Assembly (NCBI RefSeq): GCF_900239495.1
Contig: NZ_OENE01000004.1
Span: forward strand, 129,842 to 189,212
DNA length: 59,371 bases
Source of the DNA: Tenacibaculum finnmarkense genomovar ulcerans
Lineage (GTDB): Bacteria; Bacteroidota; Bacteroidia; Flavobacteriales; Flavobacteriaceae
Direction: 5' to 3'
Shown: one piece after another, positions 48,058-58,601 of the stretch
How the letters are laid out: every line of letters begins with the position of its first letter
Position numbering within the stretch: the stretch's first letter is position 1
Notes under the pieces: generated by a model
What the model saw: the letters and a program-made list of their open reading frames with translations, nothing else
Databases searched by the model: none
What the model was told of the DNA's origin: nothing
Position numbers and translations under genes: made by a program

Positions 48058-49938
48058 TTATTTTTTATTCTTTGCGTTCTGTTGAGCTGCTTGTTGCTCT
48101 TGAGCTTGTTTCATTGCCGCATCTAAACGTTCACGGAACTTGCTTTTAGCTTTTTCAGGCTTCTTTTTGTTCTCTTGAATTTTTGCATGAATTTTAGCTT
48201 CATCAATTACAAAGTTTTTAATAACTAACATAATTGCGATAGTAAGTAAGTTTGATATAAAATAATATAAACTCAATCCACTTGCGTAACTGTTAAAGAA
48301 AAATAACATCATAAGCGGAGAGAAATAAATCATATATTTCATCATCTTTTGCATGTCAGGCATTCCTTCTTGTGTTGGCGCTTGCATGTTTGCTTGCTGA
48401 CTTTGGTTCATTCTCATGTAAAAGAAAATAGCGATAGATGCTAAAATTGGGAATAAACTAATATGATCACCATAAAAAGGAATTTTAAATGGTAATTTGA
48501 AAATTTCATCATAGGCAGATAAATCATCAGCCCATAAAAAACCTTTTTGACGTAAATCAATTTCTTTGGGAAAAAACTTAAATAATGCAAAGAATACCGG
48601 CATTTGTAATAAGGCAGGAATACAACCCGACATCATGCTTACACCAGCTTTTCGCTGTATTGCCATGGTTTCTTGCTGACGTTTCATTGCATTTTCTTTC
48701 CCTGGATATTTCTTGTTGATTTCTTCCATTTCTGGACGAATCACTTTCATTTTTGCACTCGATAAATACGATTTATAAAGAACTGGCGACATAATAATAC
48801 GAACAACGATGGTCATTAAAATAATGATTAATCCGAAGTTACCGATAAATCCTTTTAACATGTTAAATACAGGATAGAAAACATATTTGTTTAGCGCACC
48901 AAAAATACCCCAACCTAAATTCATGTTATCTCTTAATCCTAATTCATCGTATTTTTTTAAGATGTTATAATCGTTTGGTCCATAAAACCATGACATATTT
49001 TGGTTAATTTCACCATTTTGAACAGTTACAGGAATGTTAACATTAAATGCTTTTAAAAATTTAGTTCTTGTTGCACCGTCTTCTTCATAAGCTTCTTGCT
49101 TTAAAGTTGGTTTAGAAAAACCGTCTTTATTAATTAAAATAGAAGAGAAAAAATGTTGTTTTAAACTAATCCAAGTTGCTTTATTGGCAATTTCATCATT
49201 TGATTTTATTCCAAGACACTCCATTGAGTTGTCTTCATAATAATGAATTGCGGTATTTTGATTTTCGTAATTAAAGGCTTTTTCATTTGAAAAGGCTTTT
49301 AATTTCCAATCTAAATTAATAGGATTACTAGCATTTATTACAGTACTTAAACCTTGTGAACGTACACTAAAATCAACTAAATAATCGTCTTTTTTAATTT
49401 CGTAACGGTATTCTAAAAATTGAGTTTCTGATACTTTCAATTTCATCGAAAGTATTTGCGTATCGCCATTTTTAGTTAAAGTAGGTGCAAATAATAAATC
49501 TTTGGTATTTAGAATACGGTTATCGGTAGTTCCAAAATTAAGATTAAAAGAAGCATTTTTATCTTTTACTAAATATAAAGGAAGCGAATCGTAGGTTTTG
49601 AAGCTTTTAAGTAAAGCTTGGGTAATTTGCCCTCCTTTATTATCAATAGTTAATTTAACAAGATTGTTTTCAATAGAGGTAACGCCACTTTTTGCTGTTG
49701 AAGCGCCATAAGCAAAAGCACCTAATTTATTTTTTAAGGCGATTTTTTGTAGTGAATCGCTTAAAATTGCTGTTCCTACTGCGTTATTTTGAGCTGTTAA
49801 AGCATCTGTAACTTGTGTTGTTTGCGTTTTAGTTTCAGGAGTTACTTCAGGCTTGCGACTGTTCATCCACCAAAGTAGTATTCCTCCTAATAAAAGCATT
49901 CCGATGAATGACTTTACATCAAATTTTTTTTGTTCCAT
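48058..49938 (-). CDS. yidC: Membrane protein insertase YidC
   Basis: 626 residues, the gram-negative length. YidC inserts proteins into the inner membrane with or without SecYEG. An N-terminal membrane helix (about residues 10-25) is followed by a large periplasmic domain (to about residue 345). The conserved core has GNFGLIIILMTIVVRIIMSP, the cytoplasmic helix SSAKMKVIRPEMEEINKKYP, and SMMSGCIPALLQMPVFFALF with the hydrophilic-groove region. A basic C-terminal tail (KKPEKAKSKFRERL) fits ribosome contact. It lies immediately downstream of pyrG on the same strand. Confidence 0.97.
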   Translation of the reverse strand: MEQKKFDVKSFIGMLLLGGILLWWMNSRKPEVTPETKTQTTQVTDALTAQNNAVGTAILSDSLQKIALKNKLGAFAYGASTAKSGVTSIENNLVKLTIDNKGGQITQALLKSFKTYDSLPLYLVKDKNASFNLNFGTTDNRILNTKDLLFAPTLTKNGDTQILSMKLKVSETQFLEYRYEIKKDDYLVDFSVRSQGLSTVINASNPINLDWKLKAFSNEKAFNYENQNTAIHYYEDNSMECLGIKSNDEIANKATWISLKQHFFSSILINKDGFSKPTLKQEAYEEDGATRTKFLKAFNVNIPVTVQNGEINQNMSWFYGPNDYNILKKYDELGLRDNMNLGWGIFGALNKYVFYPVFNMLKGFIGNFGLIIILMTIVVRIIMSPVLYKSYLSSAKMKVIRPEMEEINKKYPGKENAMKRQQETMAIQRKAGVSMMSGCIPALLQMPVFFALFKFFPKEIDLRQKGFLWADDLSAYDEIFKLPFKIPFYGDHISLFPILASIAIFFYMRMNQSQQANMQAPTQEGMPDMQKMMKYMIYFSPLMMLFFFNSYASGLSLYYFISNLLTIAIMLVIKNFVIDEAKIHAKIQENKKKPEKAKSKFRERLDAAMKQAQEQQAAQQNAKNKK

Positions 49939-50110
49939 TGATATGTGTTATAAATGATGACAACTTGTCATTGTTTATTCTGATAATTTAAAAATACCAG
50001 AAAAATCAGACAAGTTTAGTAAAACCGAATCGTTTTTATGAGGTTTTACCGTTATTAATTTTAATAAGGATATTCGCTCAAAGAATGTTCCATACGTATT
50101 AAAAAAGAAA

Positions 50111-50144
50111 AAAAATCCTGTAATTTTTTAATTACAGGATTTTT
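50111..50144 (-). terminator. Terminator of pyrG
   Basis: AAATCCTGTAAT / ATTACAGGATTT stem with T and A runs on both sides. It lies between yidC and pyrG, so yidC probably has its own promoter. Confidence 0.85.
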
Positions 50145-50148
50145 AAAT

Positions 50149-51811
<1,663 letters not shown>

Positions 51812-51889
51812 TAAAAAAGTAAAAAAAATACATAAAAAATGCGTATTTTTGTAAAGTTGAAAAATATTTCAAAAAAAACAAATGGAGTA

Positions 51890-51920
51890 TTTGTAGGACA
51901 AAAAAACTATTGTATATTTG
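51890..51920 (+). promoter_or_regulatory. Promoter of rpmH
   Basis: TTTG (51890-51893), 19 bases, then TATATTTG (51913-51920). It matches TTTG-N19-TAnnTTTG exactly, with a leader of about 65 bases before rpmH. Confidence 0.85.
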
Positions 51921-51990
51921 CGCACGCTTTTAGCAGACGGAATTTCACAAAAGCAAATTGAATTAAAGACCATTTTTAAAAACATAAATA

Positions 51991-52152
51991 ATGCCGAAAA
52001 GAACTTACCAACCATCGAAGAGAAAAAGAAGAAACAAACACGGTTTCAGAGAAAGAATGGCATCTGCTAATGGACGTAAAGTACTAGCTAGAAGAAGAGC
52101 TAAAGGAAGAAAAAACTTAAGTGTATCTTCAGCTCCAAGACCAAAAAAATAA
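51991..52152 (+). CDS. rpmH: 50S ribosomal protein L34
   Basis: 53 residues: [20 protein letters not shown], then [20 protein letters not shown], ending VSSAPRPKK. The first 45 residues are the standard L34 pattern; the C-terminal tail is a little longer than in many bacteria, as is usual in this phylum. Very basic, RNA-binding. It sits between pyrG (divergent) and carB with a consensus promoter and its own terminator. Confidence 0.97.
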   Translation: MPKRTYQPSKRKRRNKHGFRERMASANGRKVLARRRAKGRKNLSVSSAPRPKK

Positions 52153-52175
52153 TGATTAACAATCGTTAATATATT

Positions 52176-52208
52176 AGGTGTTACTATTTTTATAGTAACA
52201 CCTTTTTT
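52176..52208 (+). terminator. Terminator of rpmH
   Basis: AGGTGTTACTAT / ATAGTAACACCT stem with a T6 run. Confidence 0.9.
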
Positions 52209-52271
52209 GTATATAAACTTTTTTTACCTTTACAGAAAACCACAACAACAACAACACAACACCTATTTAAA

Positions 52272-55124
52272 ATGCCTAAAAATCAAAACTTTAAATCTAT
52301 CTTAATAATCGGTTCAGGGCCAATTGTTATTGGACAAGCCTGTGAATTTGATTATTCTGGAACGCAAGCTTTACGCTCTTTACGTGAAGACGGAATTGAA
52401 ACTGTTTTAATCAATTCAAACCCTGCAACGATCATGACAGACCCTACCATGGCTGATCATGTGTATCTTTTACCTTTAAATACTAAATCATTAGTACAAA
52501 TATTAAAAGAGCATCCACAAATTGATGCAGTTTTACCAACAATGGGGGGGCAAACTGCTTTAAATTTATGTATTGAAGCTGATGAAAAAGGTATTTGGGA
52601 TGATTTTGGTGTAAAAATTATTGGTGTTAATATTGATGCCATTAATATTACCGAAGACCGTGAGAAGTTTAGAAACTTGATGATAGATATTGGTATTCCA
52701 ATGGCGCCTCAAGCAACGGCAACATCATTCTTAAAAGGGAAAGAAATTGCCCAAGAATTTGGTTTTCCTTTAATTATTAGAGCGTCGTTTACTTTAGGTG
52801 GAGAAGGGGCTTCTTTTGTATATAAAGAAGAAGATTTTGATGCATTGTTAACTCGCGGGTTAGAGGTTTCTCCGATTCATGAAGTAATGATTGATAAAGC
52901 ACTTATCGGTTGGAAAGAGTATGAATTAGAGTTATTAAGAGATGCCAATGATAACGTAGTTATTATTTGTTCAATCGAAAATATGGATCCTATTGGAATT
53001 CATACTGGTGATTCAATCACCGTAGCTCCGGCAATGACACTTTCTGATAAAACATTCCAAAAAATGCGTGATATGGCAATCCATATGATGCGTAATATTG
53101 GTGATTTTGCAGGAGGATGTAATGTACAGTTTGCTATTTCTCCGGATGAAAAAGAAGACATCATTGCTATTGAAATTAATCCAAGAGTTTCTCGTTCATC
53201 AGCATTGGCAAGTAAAGCAACAGGATATCCTATTGCAAAAATTGCTGCTAAATTAGCCTTAGGGTATCATTTAGATGAATTAGATAATCAAATTACAAAA
53301 TCGACATCAGCTTTATTTGAGCCAACTTTAGATTATGTAATTGTAAAAATTCCTAGATGGAATTTTGATAAATTTGAAGGTTCTGACAGAACGTTAGGTT
53401 TACAAATGAAATCTGTTGGTGAAGTGATGGGAATTGGACGTTCGTTTCAAGAAGCATTGCACAAAGCAACACAATCGCTTGAAATTAAACGTAACGGTTT
53501 AGGTGCCGATGCAAAAGAAAATAAAAACTACGACGAAATTATAGAGAAGTTAACAAACGCTTCTTGGGACAGAGTTTTTATTATTTATGATGCTATCAAA
53601 ATGGGAATTCCGTTGAGTAAAATCCACGAAATTACGCAAATTGATATGTGGTTCTTAAAACAATATGAAGAATTACACGAAATAGAAAAAGAAATTTCTA
53701 AATATACCGTTGATACGCTTGATAGAGATTTATTACTAGAGGCAAAACAAAAAGGATATGGAGATCGTCAGATTGCTCATATGTTAAAATGTTTGGAGAG
53801 TCAGGTATATAAAAAGAGAGAAGAATTAAATATCAACAGAGTTTACAAGTTAGTTGATACTTGTGCTGCTGAATTTAAAGCAAAAACTCCGTATTATTAT
53901 TCAACTTTTGAAAGTGATACTGTAACCAAAGAAGGTGTTACAGTGGTGGCTAACGAAAGTGAAGTTACCGCAAAGAAAAAAATTATTGTTTTAGGTTCAG
54001 GACCAAACCGTATTGGGCAAGGAATTGAATTTGATTACTGTTGTGTTCATGGTATTTTAGCAGCTGCAGAATGTGGTTATGAAACCATTATGATTAACTG
54101 TAATCCTGAAACAGTTTCTACAGATTTTGATACGGCGGATAAATTATATTTTGAACCTGTTTTCTGGGAACATATATATGACATTATTAAGCATGAAAAG
54201 CCAGAAGGAGTTATTGTTCAATTAGGTGGACAAACGGCTTTAAAGTTAGCGGAGAAATTAACTAAATACGGAATCAAAATTTTAGGAACTAGTTTTGAAG
54301 CCTTAGATTTAGCCGAAGATAGAGGAAGTTTTTCTGATCTTTTAATGAGAAATAAAATTCCATTTCCAGAATTTGGAATTGCTGAAACAGCCGATGAAGC
54401 CTTAGTTTTAGCCGAAAAATTAGATTTCCCAATTTTAGTTCGTCCATCGTATGTTTTAGGAGGGCAAGGAATGAAAATTGTTATCAATAAAGAAGAATTA
54501 ATAGAGCATGTTGTTGATTTATTAAGAAGAATGCCTGGTAATAAATTATTATTAGACCATTATTTGGATGGCGCAATTGAAGCAGAAGCAGATGCAATTT
54601 GTGATGGTGAAAATGTGCAAATTATCGGAATTATGGAGCATATTGAACCTTGTGGAGTACACTCTGGAGATTCAAACGCAACCTTACCAGCCTTTAACTT
54701 AGGTGATTTAGTATTACAGCAGATAAAAGATCATACAAAAACCATCGCTTTAGAATTAAAAACGGTAGGTTTAATAAATGTTCAGTTTGCTATTAAAGAT
54801 GACGTAGTTTATATTATTGAAGCAAACCCGAGAGCATCACGTACGGTGCCTTTTATTGCAAAAGCCTATAAACAGCCGTATGTAAATTACGCAACCAAGG
54901 TAATGTTAGGCGAAAATAAAGTTACTGATTTTGATTTCAATCCTCAGTTAAAAGGGTATGCGATAAAGCAGCCAGTATTTTCATTTAACAAATTTCCGAA
55001 CGTAAATAAACAATTAGGACCTGAAATGAAATCAACAGGTGAAAGTATTTTGTTTATTGATGATTTAAAAGATGACCAATTTTACGACTTATATTCAAGA
55101 CGTAAAATGTACTTAACAAAATAA
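52272..55124 (+). CDS. carB: Carbamoyl-phosphate synthase large subunit, lacking the regulatory domain
   Basis: 950 residues, about 120 shorter than the usual 1070. Both ATP-grasp halves are present: the first begins ILIIGSGPIVIGQACEFDYS and includes FTLGGEGASFVY; the second begins IIVLGSGPNRIGQGIEFDYC and includes RPSYVLGGQGMKIVI. The chain stops at RKMYLTK after the second synthetase half, so the C-terminal MGS-like domain, which in E. coli binds UMP and ornithine, is absent. The same short form is, to my knowledge, typical of Flavobacteriaceae, so this is a family trait rather than a truncation. It makes carbamoyl phosphate for arginine and pyrimidine synthesis with CarA, whose gene is not here. 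Confidence 0.95.
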   Translation: MPKNQNFKSILIIGSGPIVIGQACEFDYSGTQALRSLREDGIETVLINSNPATIMTDPTMADHVYLLPLNTKSLVQILKEHPQIDAVLPTMGGQTALNLCIEADEKGIWDDFGVKIIGVNIDAINITEDREKFRNLMIDIGIPMAPQATATSFLKGKEIAQEFGFPLIIRASFTLGGEGASFVYKEEDFDALLTRGLEVSPIHEVMIDKALIGWKEYELELLRDANDNVVIICSIENMDPIGIHTGDSITVAPAMTLSDKTFQKMRDMAIHMMRNIGDFAGGCNVQFAISPDEKEDIIAIEINPRVSRSSALASKATGYPIAKIAAKLALGYHLDELDNQITKSTSALFEPTLDYVIVKIPRWNFDKFEGSDRTLGLQMKSVGEVMGIGRSFQEALHKATQSLEIKRNGLGADAKENKNYDEIIEKLTNASWDRVFIIYDAIKMGIPLSKIHEITQIDMWFLKQYEELHEIEKEISKYTVDTLDRDLLLEAKQKGYGDRQIAHMLKCLESQVYKKREELNINRVYKLVDTCAAEFKAKTPYYYSTFESDTVTKEGVTVVANESEVTAKKKIIVLGSGPNRIGQGIEFDYCCVHGILAAAECGYETIMINCNPETVSTDFDTADKLYFEPVFWEHIYDIIKHEKPEGVIVQLGGQTALKLAEKLTKYGIKILGTSFEALDLAEDRGSFSDLLMRNKIPFPEFGIAETADEALVLAEKLDFPILVRPSYVLGGQGMKIVINKEELIEHVVDLLRRMPGNKLLLDHYLDGAIEAEADAICDGENVQIIGIMEHIEPCGVHSGDSNATLPAFNLGDLVLQQIKDHTKTIALELKTVGLINVQFAIKDDVVYIIEANPRASRTVPFIAKAYKQPYVNYATKVMLGENKVTDFDFNPQLKGYAIKQPVFSFNKFPNVNKQLGPEMKSTGESILFIDDLKDDQFYDLYSRRKMYLTK

Positions 55125-55144
55125 TTTTTTTAAGATTAAAAATT

Positions 55145-55175
55145 AAAAGCCTATCAGAAATGATAGGCTTTTTTT
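55145..55175 (+). terminator. Terminator of carB
   Basis: AAGCCTATCA / TGATAGGCTT stem, GAAA loop, T7 run. Confidence 0.9.
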
Positions 55176-55189
55176 ATAGGATTTTATTT

Positions 55190-55262
55190 TAGGTTCGCAT
55201 CCTGATTTGTCGTAGTTCTTCTGTTGATGCGATGCTGAAATAAATTCAGCATGACGTTTATT
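55190..55262. repeat. Fragment of the internal B/REP sequence
   Basis: It contains CGCATCCTGATTTG and the hairpin GCTGAAATAAATTCAGC, found inside B copies and at 47790 and 57712. No B termini are present. Confidence 0.65.
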
Positions 55263-55299
55263 GGCATTTCTGTAATAAACAGGAATATAGCACTTGATT

Positions 55300-55392
55300 C
55301 TAGCCCCGATTGAAGCAATTGTTTGAGCTCTTTTTTGTTTTTTTTCTTCAAAAAAATAAAAAAAGCGAGTGCGGAAAGCGGGAAATAGCTCC
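55300..55392 (-). repeat. Element C copy 4, next to a terminator
   Basis: On the minus strand: GGAGCTATTTCCCGC, TTTCCGCACTCGC, stem CTTTTTTTATTTTTTT with AAAAAAAACAAAAAAG (one wobble pair), GAGCTCAAACAATTGCTTCA and CGGGGCTAG. It abuts the T-rich end of the thioesterase gene's hairpin. Confidence 0.9.
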
Positions 55393-55393
55393 A

Positions 55394-55432
55394 TAAAAAA
55401 ACCTCGAAAGTTATAAAACAATCAAGGTTTTT
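55394..55432 (-). terminator. Weak terminator of the thioesterase gene
   Basis: AAAACCTTGA and TCGAGGTTTT form an imperfect hairpin followed by a T run on the minus strand. The loop is long, so it is less certain than the others. Confidence 0.6.
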
Positions 55433-55452
55433 AATTTTTTATGTATTTTAAA

Positions 55453-56022
55453 TTAAAGCTCAATTTTAACATTATATCCTTTTAAATCTTTAGTGTAATT
55501 TTGATGTACAAAAGTTTCACTATCAAATTCTTCTTGACGTTTCTTTTTCATTTCAATACGCTTTATCGCCTTTAAAAAACGCCTGATTTCAATATCGTCA
55601 TTAACAATTAAACCAGGAACTTGAACGCTTTTACCATCTTTATCTTTAGCAACCATGGTAAAATAAGACGAGTTACAATGCTTGGTAACTCCTGTTCTAA
55701 TATTTTCAGCTTCCACACGAATACCAACAACCATCGAGGTTCGCCCTGTATAATTTACCGAAGATTTCATGGTAACGAGTTCGCCAACTTCAATGGGATT
55801 TAAAAAATCAACCGTATCAACCGATGCCGTTACGCAGTATTCGCCAGAGTGTTTTGAAGCACAAGCAAAGGCAATTTGGTCTAATAACGATAAAATATAA
55901 CCTCCGTGAATTTTACCGCTAAAATTAGCGTGTGAAGGCAGCATTAATTCTGAAATTATAATGCCTGTTTCTTCTACGTGTTTAAATTTTCGAGTCGTTT
56001 TATTTGTTGTTTTGCTTGTCAT
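55453..56022 (-). CDS. Acyl-CoA thioesterase, hotdog fold
   Basis: 189 residues. The single hotdog domain has MLPSHANFSGKIHGGYILSL, with the Asn of the ANFSGKIHGG motif, then DQIAFACASKHSGEYCVTA, VDTVDFLNPIEVGELVTM and a GRTSMVVGIRVEAE strand, matching YciA/Acot-type thioesterases that hydrolyse acyl-CoA. The last 50 residues (lysine-rich, KRIEMKKKRQEEF) extend beyond the fold. It lies 11 bases downstream of the next gene on the minus strand, suggesting co-transcription. Confidence 0.9.
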   Translation of the reverse strand: MTSKTTNKTTRKFKHVEETGIIISELMLPSHANFSGKIHGGYILSLLDQIAFACASKHSGEYCVTASVDTVDFLNPIEVGELVTMKSSVNYTGRTSMVVGIRVEAENIRTGVTKHCNSSYFTMVAKDKDGKSVQVPGLIVNDDIEIRRFLKAIKRIEMKKKRQEEFDSETFVHQNYTKDLKGYNVKIEL

Positions 56023-56033
56023 TTTGTTAGTTA

Positions 56034-56432
56034 TTATTCTTGTTTTTTAATTTCAGGAGTCTCTTCTAAACTTTTAAAGTGTGGTGAATTTTCTTGTTCT
56101 ACATTTGTTACAAAATATTTCGTATCACCAAGCCATGAAAAAGTTTTATAAAGTTCTTTATACGTAATTTTAACATAACGTCCTTGAAATTTTTGTAAAT
56201 CGGCAATAACTTTCTTCTCATTATCTTGCACTGAAAATGCAAAAATTTGAGCCCCAGAAATACCTTGGCTAATTTCACCTTCCCAGCTTTTAACAACAAC
56301 TCCTTTGTAGCTTATTTTTATAAGTTCGCCAGAGCGCACACCTTTACTATAGGGTACGTAATAAATAAAAGCATAATAGGAAAAAGAAATTAATGTGATA
56401 ATAAGAATAATTAAAGCGACTATTTTTTTCAT
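56034..56432 (-). CDS. Small membrane-anchored protein of unknown function
   Basis: 132 residues. One N-terminal membrane helix (MKKIVALIILIITLISFSYY) is followed by a short extracytoplasmic part (GVRSGELIKISYKGVVVKSW, EGEISQGISGAQIFAFSVQD). Such small proteins recur in this family and, as I recall, are sometimes mislabelled as 6-phosphogluconate dehydrogenase; nothing in the sequence supports that. It lies on the minus strand directly upstream of the thioesterase gene. Confidence 0.75.
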   Translation of the reverse strand: MKKIVALIILIITLISFSYYAFIYYVPYSKGVRSGELIKISYKGVVVKSWEGEISQGISGAQIFAFSVQDNEKKVIADLQKFQGRYVKITYKELYKTFSWLGDTKYFVTNVEQENSPHFKSLEETPEIKKQE

Positions 56433-56510
56433 GGAACATTTTAAGTTTAGGTAACAAAAGTAAGGCTAATATTTAAACTTGTAAAATGAATTGAAAGTAG
56501 TAATTTTGTG

Positions 56511-56518
56511 TAAGTTCA
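56511..56518 (+). promoter_or_regulatory. Putative -7 box for the glmU-like gene
   Basis: TAATTTTG fits TAnnTTTG and lies 13 bases before the ATG; a possible ATTG -33 motif is 17 bases upstream of it. Confidence 0.5.
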
Positions 56519-56531
56519 AAAAATAATAAAT

Positions 56532-57707
56532 ATGAATTATATTTTATTTGATGGTGATGTAAGAACCGCTTTATTACCATTTACATATACAAAACCTGTT
56601 GCCGATATTAGGGTCGGAATTTTAACGATTCGCGAAAAATGGGAAAAACATTTAGGATCAACCACCACAACAGTTACTGAAGAATATTTAGAAGAAAAAT
56701 ATCCGATGGTAGAGTTGGAAGAAAATGTGCTGTTAAATGCCTCTTTTTTACCAACAGATTCATTGGTTGATATGGTAAGAGCATTAACCAAAAATCAGGC
56801 AATTTTTAAGGGTGAAGATGTGATTGCTTTTTACACCAACGACAGCCAAGACGAAGTGAATTTTGCAAATTATGAGCAAATTGAATACCAAGAAGAACTA
56901 CTTCAAATTAGAAATACTTGGGATATCTTTTCTTTAAATGATAAAGCAATTCGTGCTGATTTTGATTTAATTACCGACGGCAGAACATCTGAGCCAATTC
57001 CTGATACAGTAAATTGTATCAATAAAAAAGATATCTTTATTGAAGAAGGTGCAAAGTTAACTTTTGCAACTTTAAACGCAAGTTCAGGACCTATTTACAT
57101 CGGTGAAAATGCCGAAATTATGGAAGGAGTTGTCGTGCGAGGTGCTTTAGCAATGTGTGAAAATTCGGTCTTAAAATTAGGAGCAAAAATATATGGAGCA
57201 ACCACTTTAGGGCCTCATTGTAAAGTAGGAGGAGAGGTTAATAATTCGGTATTAATGGGCTATTCTAGCAAAGGACACGATGGGTTTTTAGGGAATTCTG
57301 TGCTTGGAGAATGGTGTAATATTGGTGCCGATTCTAATAATTCGAACCTAAAAAATAACTATGCTGAGGTAAAATTATGGAGTTACGATACGGGTCGTTT
57401 TGCAAAAACAGGCTTACAATTTTGTGGTTTAATGATGGGCGACCACTCTAAATGTGGCATCAATACCATGTTTAATACGGGAACTGTAGTAGGTGTTTCC
57501 GCTAATATTTTTGGTAGCGGATTTCCTCGAAATTTTGTACCTTCTTTTAGTTGGGGAGGCGCTTCTGGATTTACAGAATACAAAACCAACAAAGTTTTTG
57601 AAGTAGCCGAAATGGTGATGAAAAGACGAAATATTGAGTTTGATGAAAAAGAACAGCGAATTTTAAGTCATGTTTTTGAACAAACTAAACAGTATCGAAA
57701 TTACTAA
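56532..57707 (+). CDS. GlmU-like sugar nucleotidyltransferase (alternative bacterial type)
   Basis: 391 residues. The C-terminal half is a left-handed beta helix (GPIYIGENAEIMEGVVVRGA and following hexapeptides, GNSVLGEWCNIGADSNNSNL). The N-terminal half (MNYILFDGDVRTALLPFTYT) is a divergent nucleotidyltransferase domain without the usual GlmU signature. This architecture matches the family described as an alternative bacterial GlmU, common in Bacteroidetes. Whether it makes UDP-GlcNAc is inferred. It is monocistronic, followed by a decayed B element and a terminator. Confidence 0.85.
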   Translation: MNYILFDGDVRTALLPFTYTKPVADIRVGILTIREKWEKHLGSTTTTVTEEYLEEKYPMVELEENVLLNASFLPTDSLVDMVRALTKNQAIFKGEDVIAFYTNDSQDEVNFANYEQIEYQEELLQIRNTWDIFSLNDKAIRADFDLITDGRTSEPIPDTVNCINKKDIFIEEGAKLTFATLNASSGPIYIGENAEIMEGVVVRGALAMCENSVLKLGAKIYGATTLGPHCKVGGEVNNSVLMGYSSKGHDGFLGNSVLGEWCNIGADSNNSNLKNNYAEVKLWSYDTGRFAKTGLQFCGLMMGDHSKCGINTMFNTGTVVGVSANIFGSGFPRNFVPSFSWGGASGFTEYKTNKVFEVAEMVMKRRNIEFDEKEQRILSHVFEQTKQYRNY

Positions 57708-57711
57708 GATT

Positions 57712-57835
57712 CCGTTTAAATTTCATCTAAAAATAGCATCGAATCCGTCAATCTGAATTTATTTCAGATTTTCATTCTGATTTGCCGTAATTCTCTTGTT
57801 GATGCGATGCTGAACTAAATTCAGCATAACGAAAA
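57712..57835 (-). repeat. Decayed element B directly after the glmU-like gene
   Basis: It begins 4 bases after the stop with TTCCGTTTAAATTTCATCTA, a degenerate reverse-oriented B end, and then the REP-type hairpin GCTGAACTAAATTCAGC. The other terminus is missing. Confidence 0.7.
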
Positions 57836-57855
57836 TAGATAAGATATTTAAAATA

Positions 57856-57891
57856 AAAATCCTCATAATTTATATTGTGAGGATTTTTTTT
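57856..57891 (+). terminator. Terminator of the glmU-like gene
   Basis: AATCCTCAtAAT / ATTGTGAGGATT stem with A4 and T7 runs. Confidence 0.85.
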
Positions 57892-57904
57892 ATAATTATT
57901 TTTT

Positions 57905-57988
57905 GAAGCAATTTCCCGCTTTCCGCACTCGCTTTTTTTTGAAGAAAAATCAAAAAAAGAGCTCAAACAAAGCTTCAATCGGGGCTAG
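57905..57988 (+). repeat. Element C copy 5, next to a terminator
   Basis: GAAGCAATTTCCCGC, TTTCCGCACTCGC, stem CTTTTTTTTGA / TCAAAAAAAG, GAGCTC, AAACAAAGCTTCAATCGGGG and CTAG. It starts 13 bases after the terminator's T run. Confidence 0.9.
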
Positions 57989-58078
57989 GCGATTTTGCTA
58001 AAAAATAATATTTATTTTATCATTTATAATTCTGATATTAAAATTGTCAAAACCCTAAATTATTATTAAAATTGCCGA

Positions 58079-58546
58079 ATGAAGTACAGACAATTAACAA
58101 AAGAGCAATTTGAAGGATTGCATGAAGAATTTGCACGTTTTTTAGCATCGCAAAGTATCGATGCCAAAGAATGGAAAGAATTAAAAGAACAAAAACCAGC
58201 CGTAGCCGAAGACGAAATGAACGTTTTTAGTGATGTCGTTTGGGATGATGTACTTACAAAAACCGAGTATTTAGAGCATTTTTCGCCTAAAATGGTTAAT
58301 TTATTCAAATGCGATAAAGATGAAATTCATCGTATTATGGTAACTATTGATAAAGATATAAATTTATTAGAACAAGAAGGTTTTGAGTGGTTAATGCAAA
58401 ACCCGAATGATGAAAAAGTCGAACTTTTTACAGGTACTAAAAAGTACAATAAAGAACGAAATGTTGAGGTTTTCGATTTAATTGAAAAAGGAAGTTCAAT
58501 ATCAAAAGGAGAAATTTACGAATATTTTAGTAAGTTAACATCGTAA
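58079..58546 (+). CDS. DUF6495 family protein
   Basis: 155 residues, acidic and helical, with no signal or membrane segment: probably cytoplasmic. The N-terminus MKYRQLTKEQFEGLHEEFAR and the central FSDVVWDDVLTKTEYLEHFS match DUF6495, a small family I associate with Flavobacteriaceae. The function is unknown. It lies 55 bases upstream of the trmH-like gene. Confidence 0.75.
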   Translation: MKYRQLTKEQFEGLHEEFARFLASQSIDAKEWKELKEQKPAVAEDEMNVFSDVVWDDVLTKTEYLEHFSPKMVNLFKCDKDEIHRIMVTIDKDINLLEQEGFEWLMQNPNDEKVELFTGTKKYNKERNVEVFDLIEKGSSISKGEIYEYFSKLTS

Positions 58547-58589
58547 TAGAAGTATCAAAACATCATTAAAATTAAAAATATTTTTTCAG

Positions 58590-58597
58590 TATTTTTG
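58590..58597 (+). promoter_or_regulatory. Putative -7 box for the trmH-like gene (leaderless?)
   Basis: TATTTTTG fits TAnnTTTG and ends 4 bases before the ATG, the same geometry as recR. Confidence 0.55.
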
Positions 58598-58601
58598 CAA
58601 G

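Noticed and set aside
52272..55124. carB as a truncated pseudogene
   Set aside because: Both synthetase halves are intact, the end is clean, and the short form fits my knowledge of this family.
55143..55421. Open frame over the C and REP repeats (also at 57772-57978, 44517-44711 and 32758-32979)
   Set aside because: All begin or end in element C and share a peptide only because of the repeat; they overlap terminators and have no start context.
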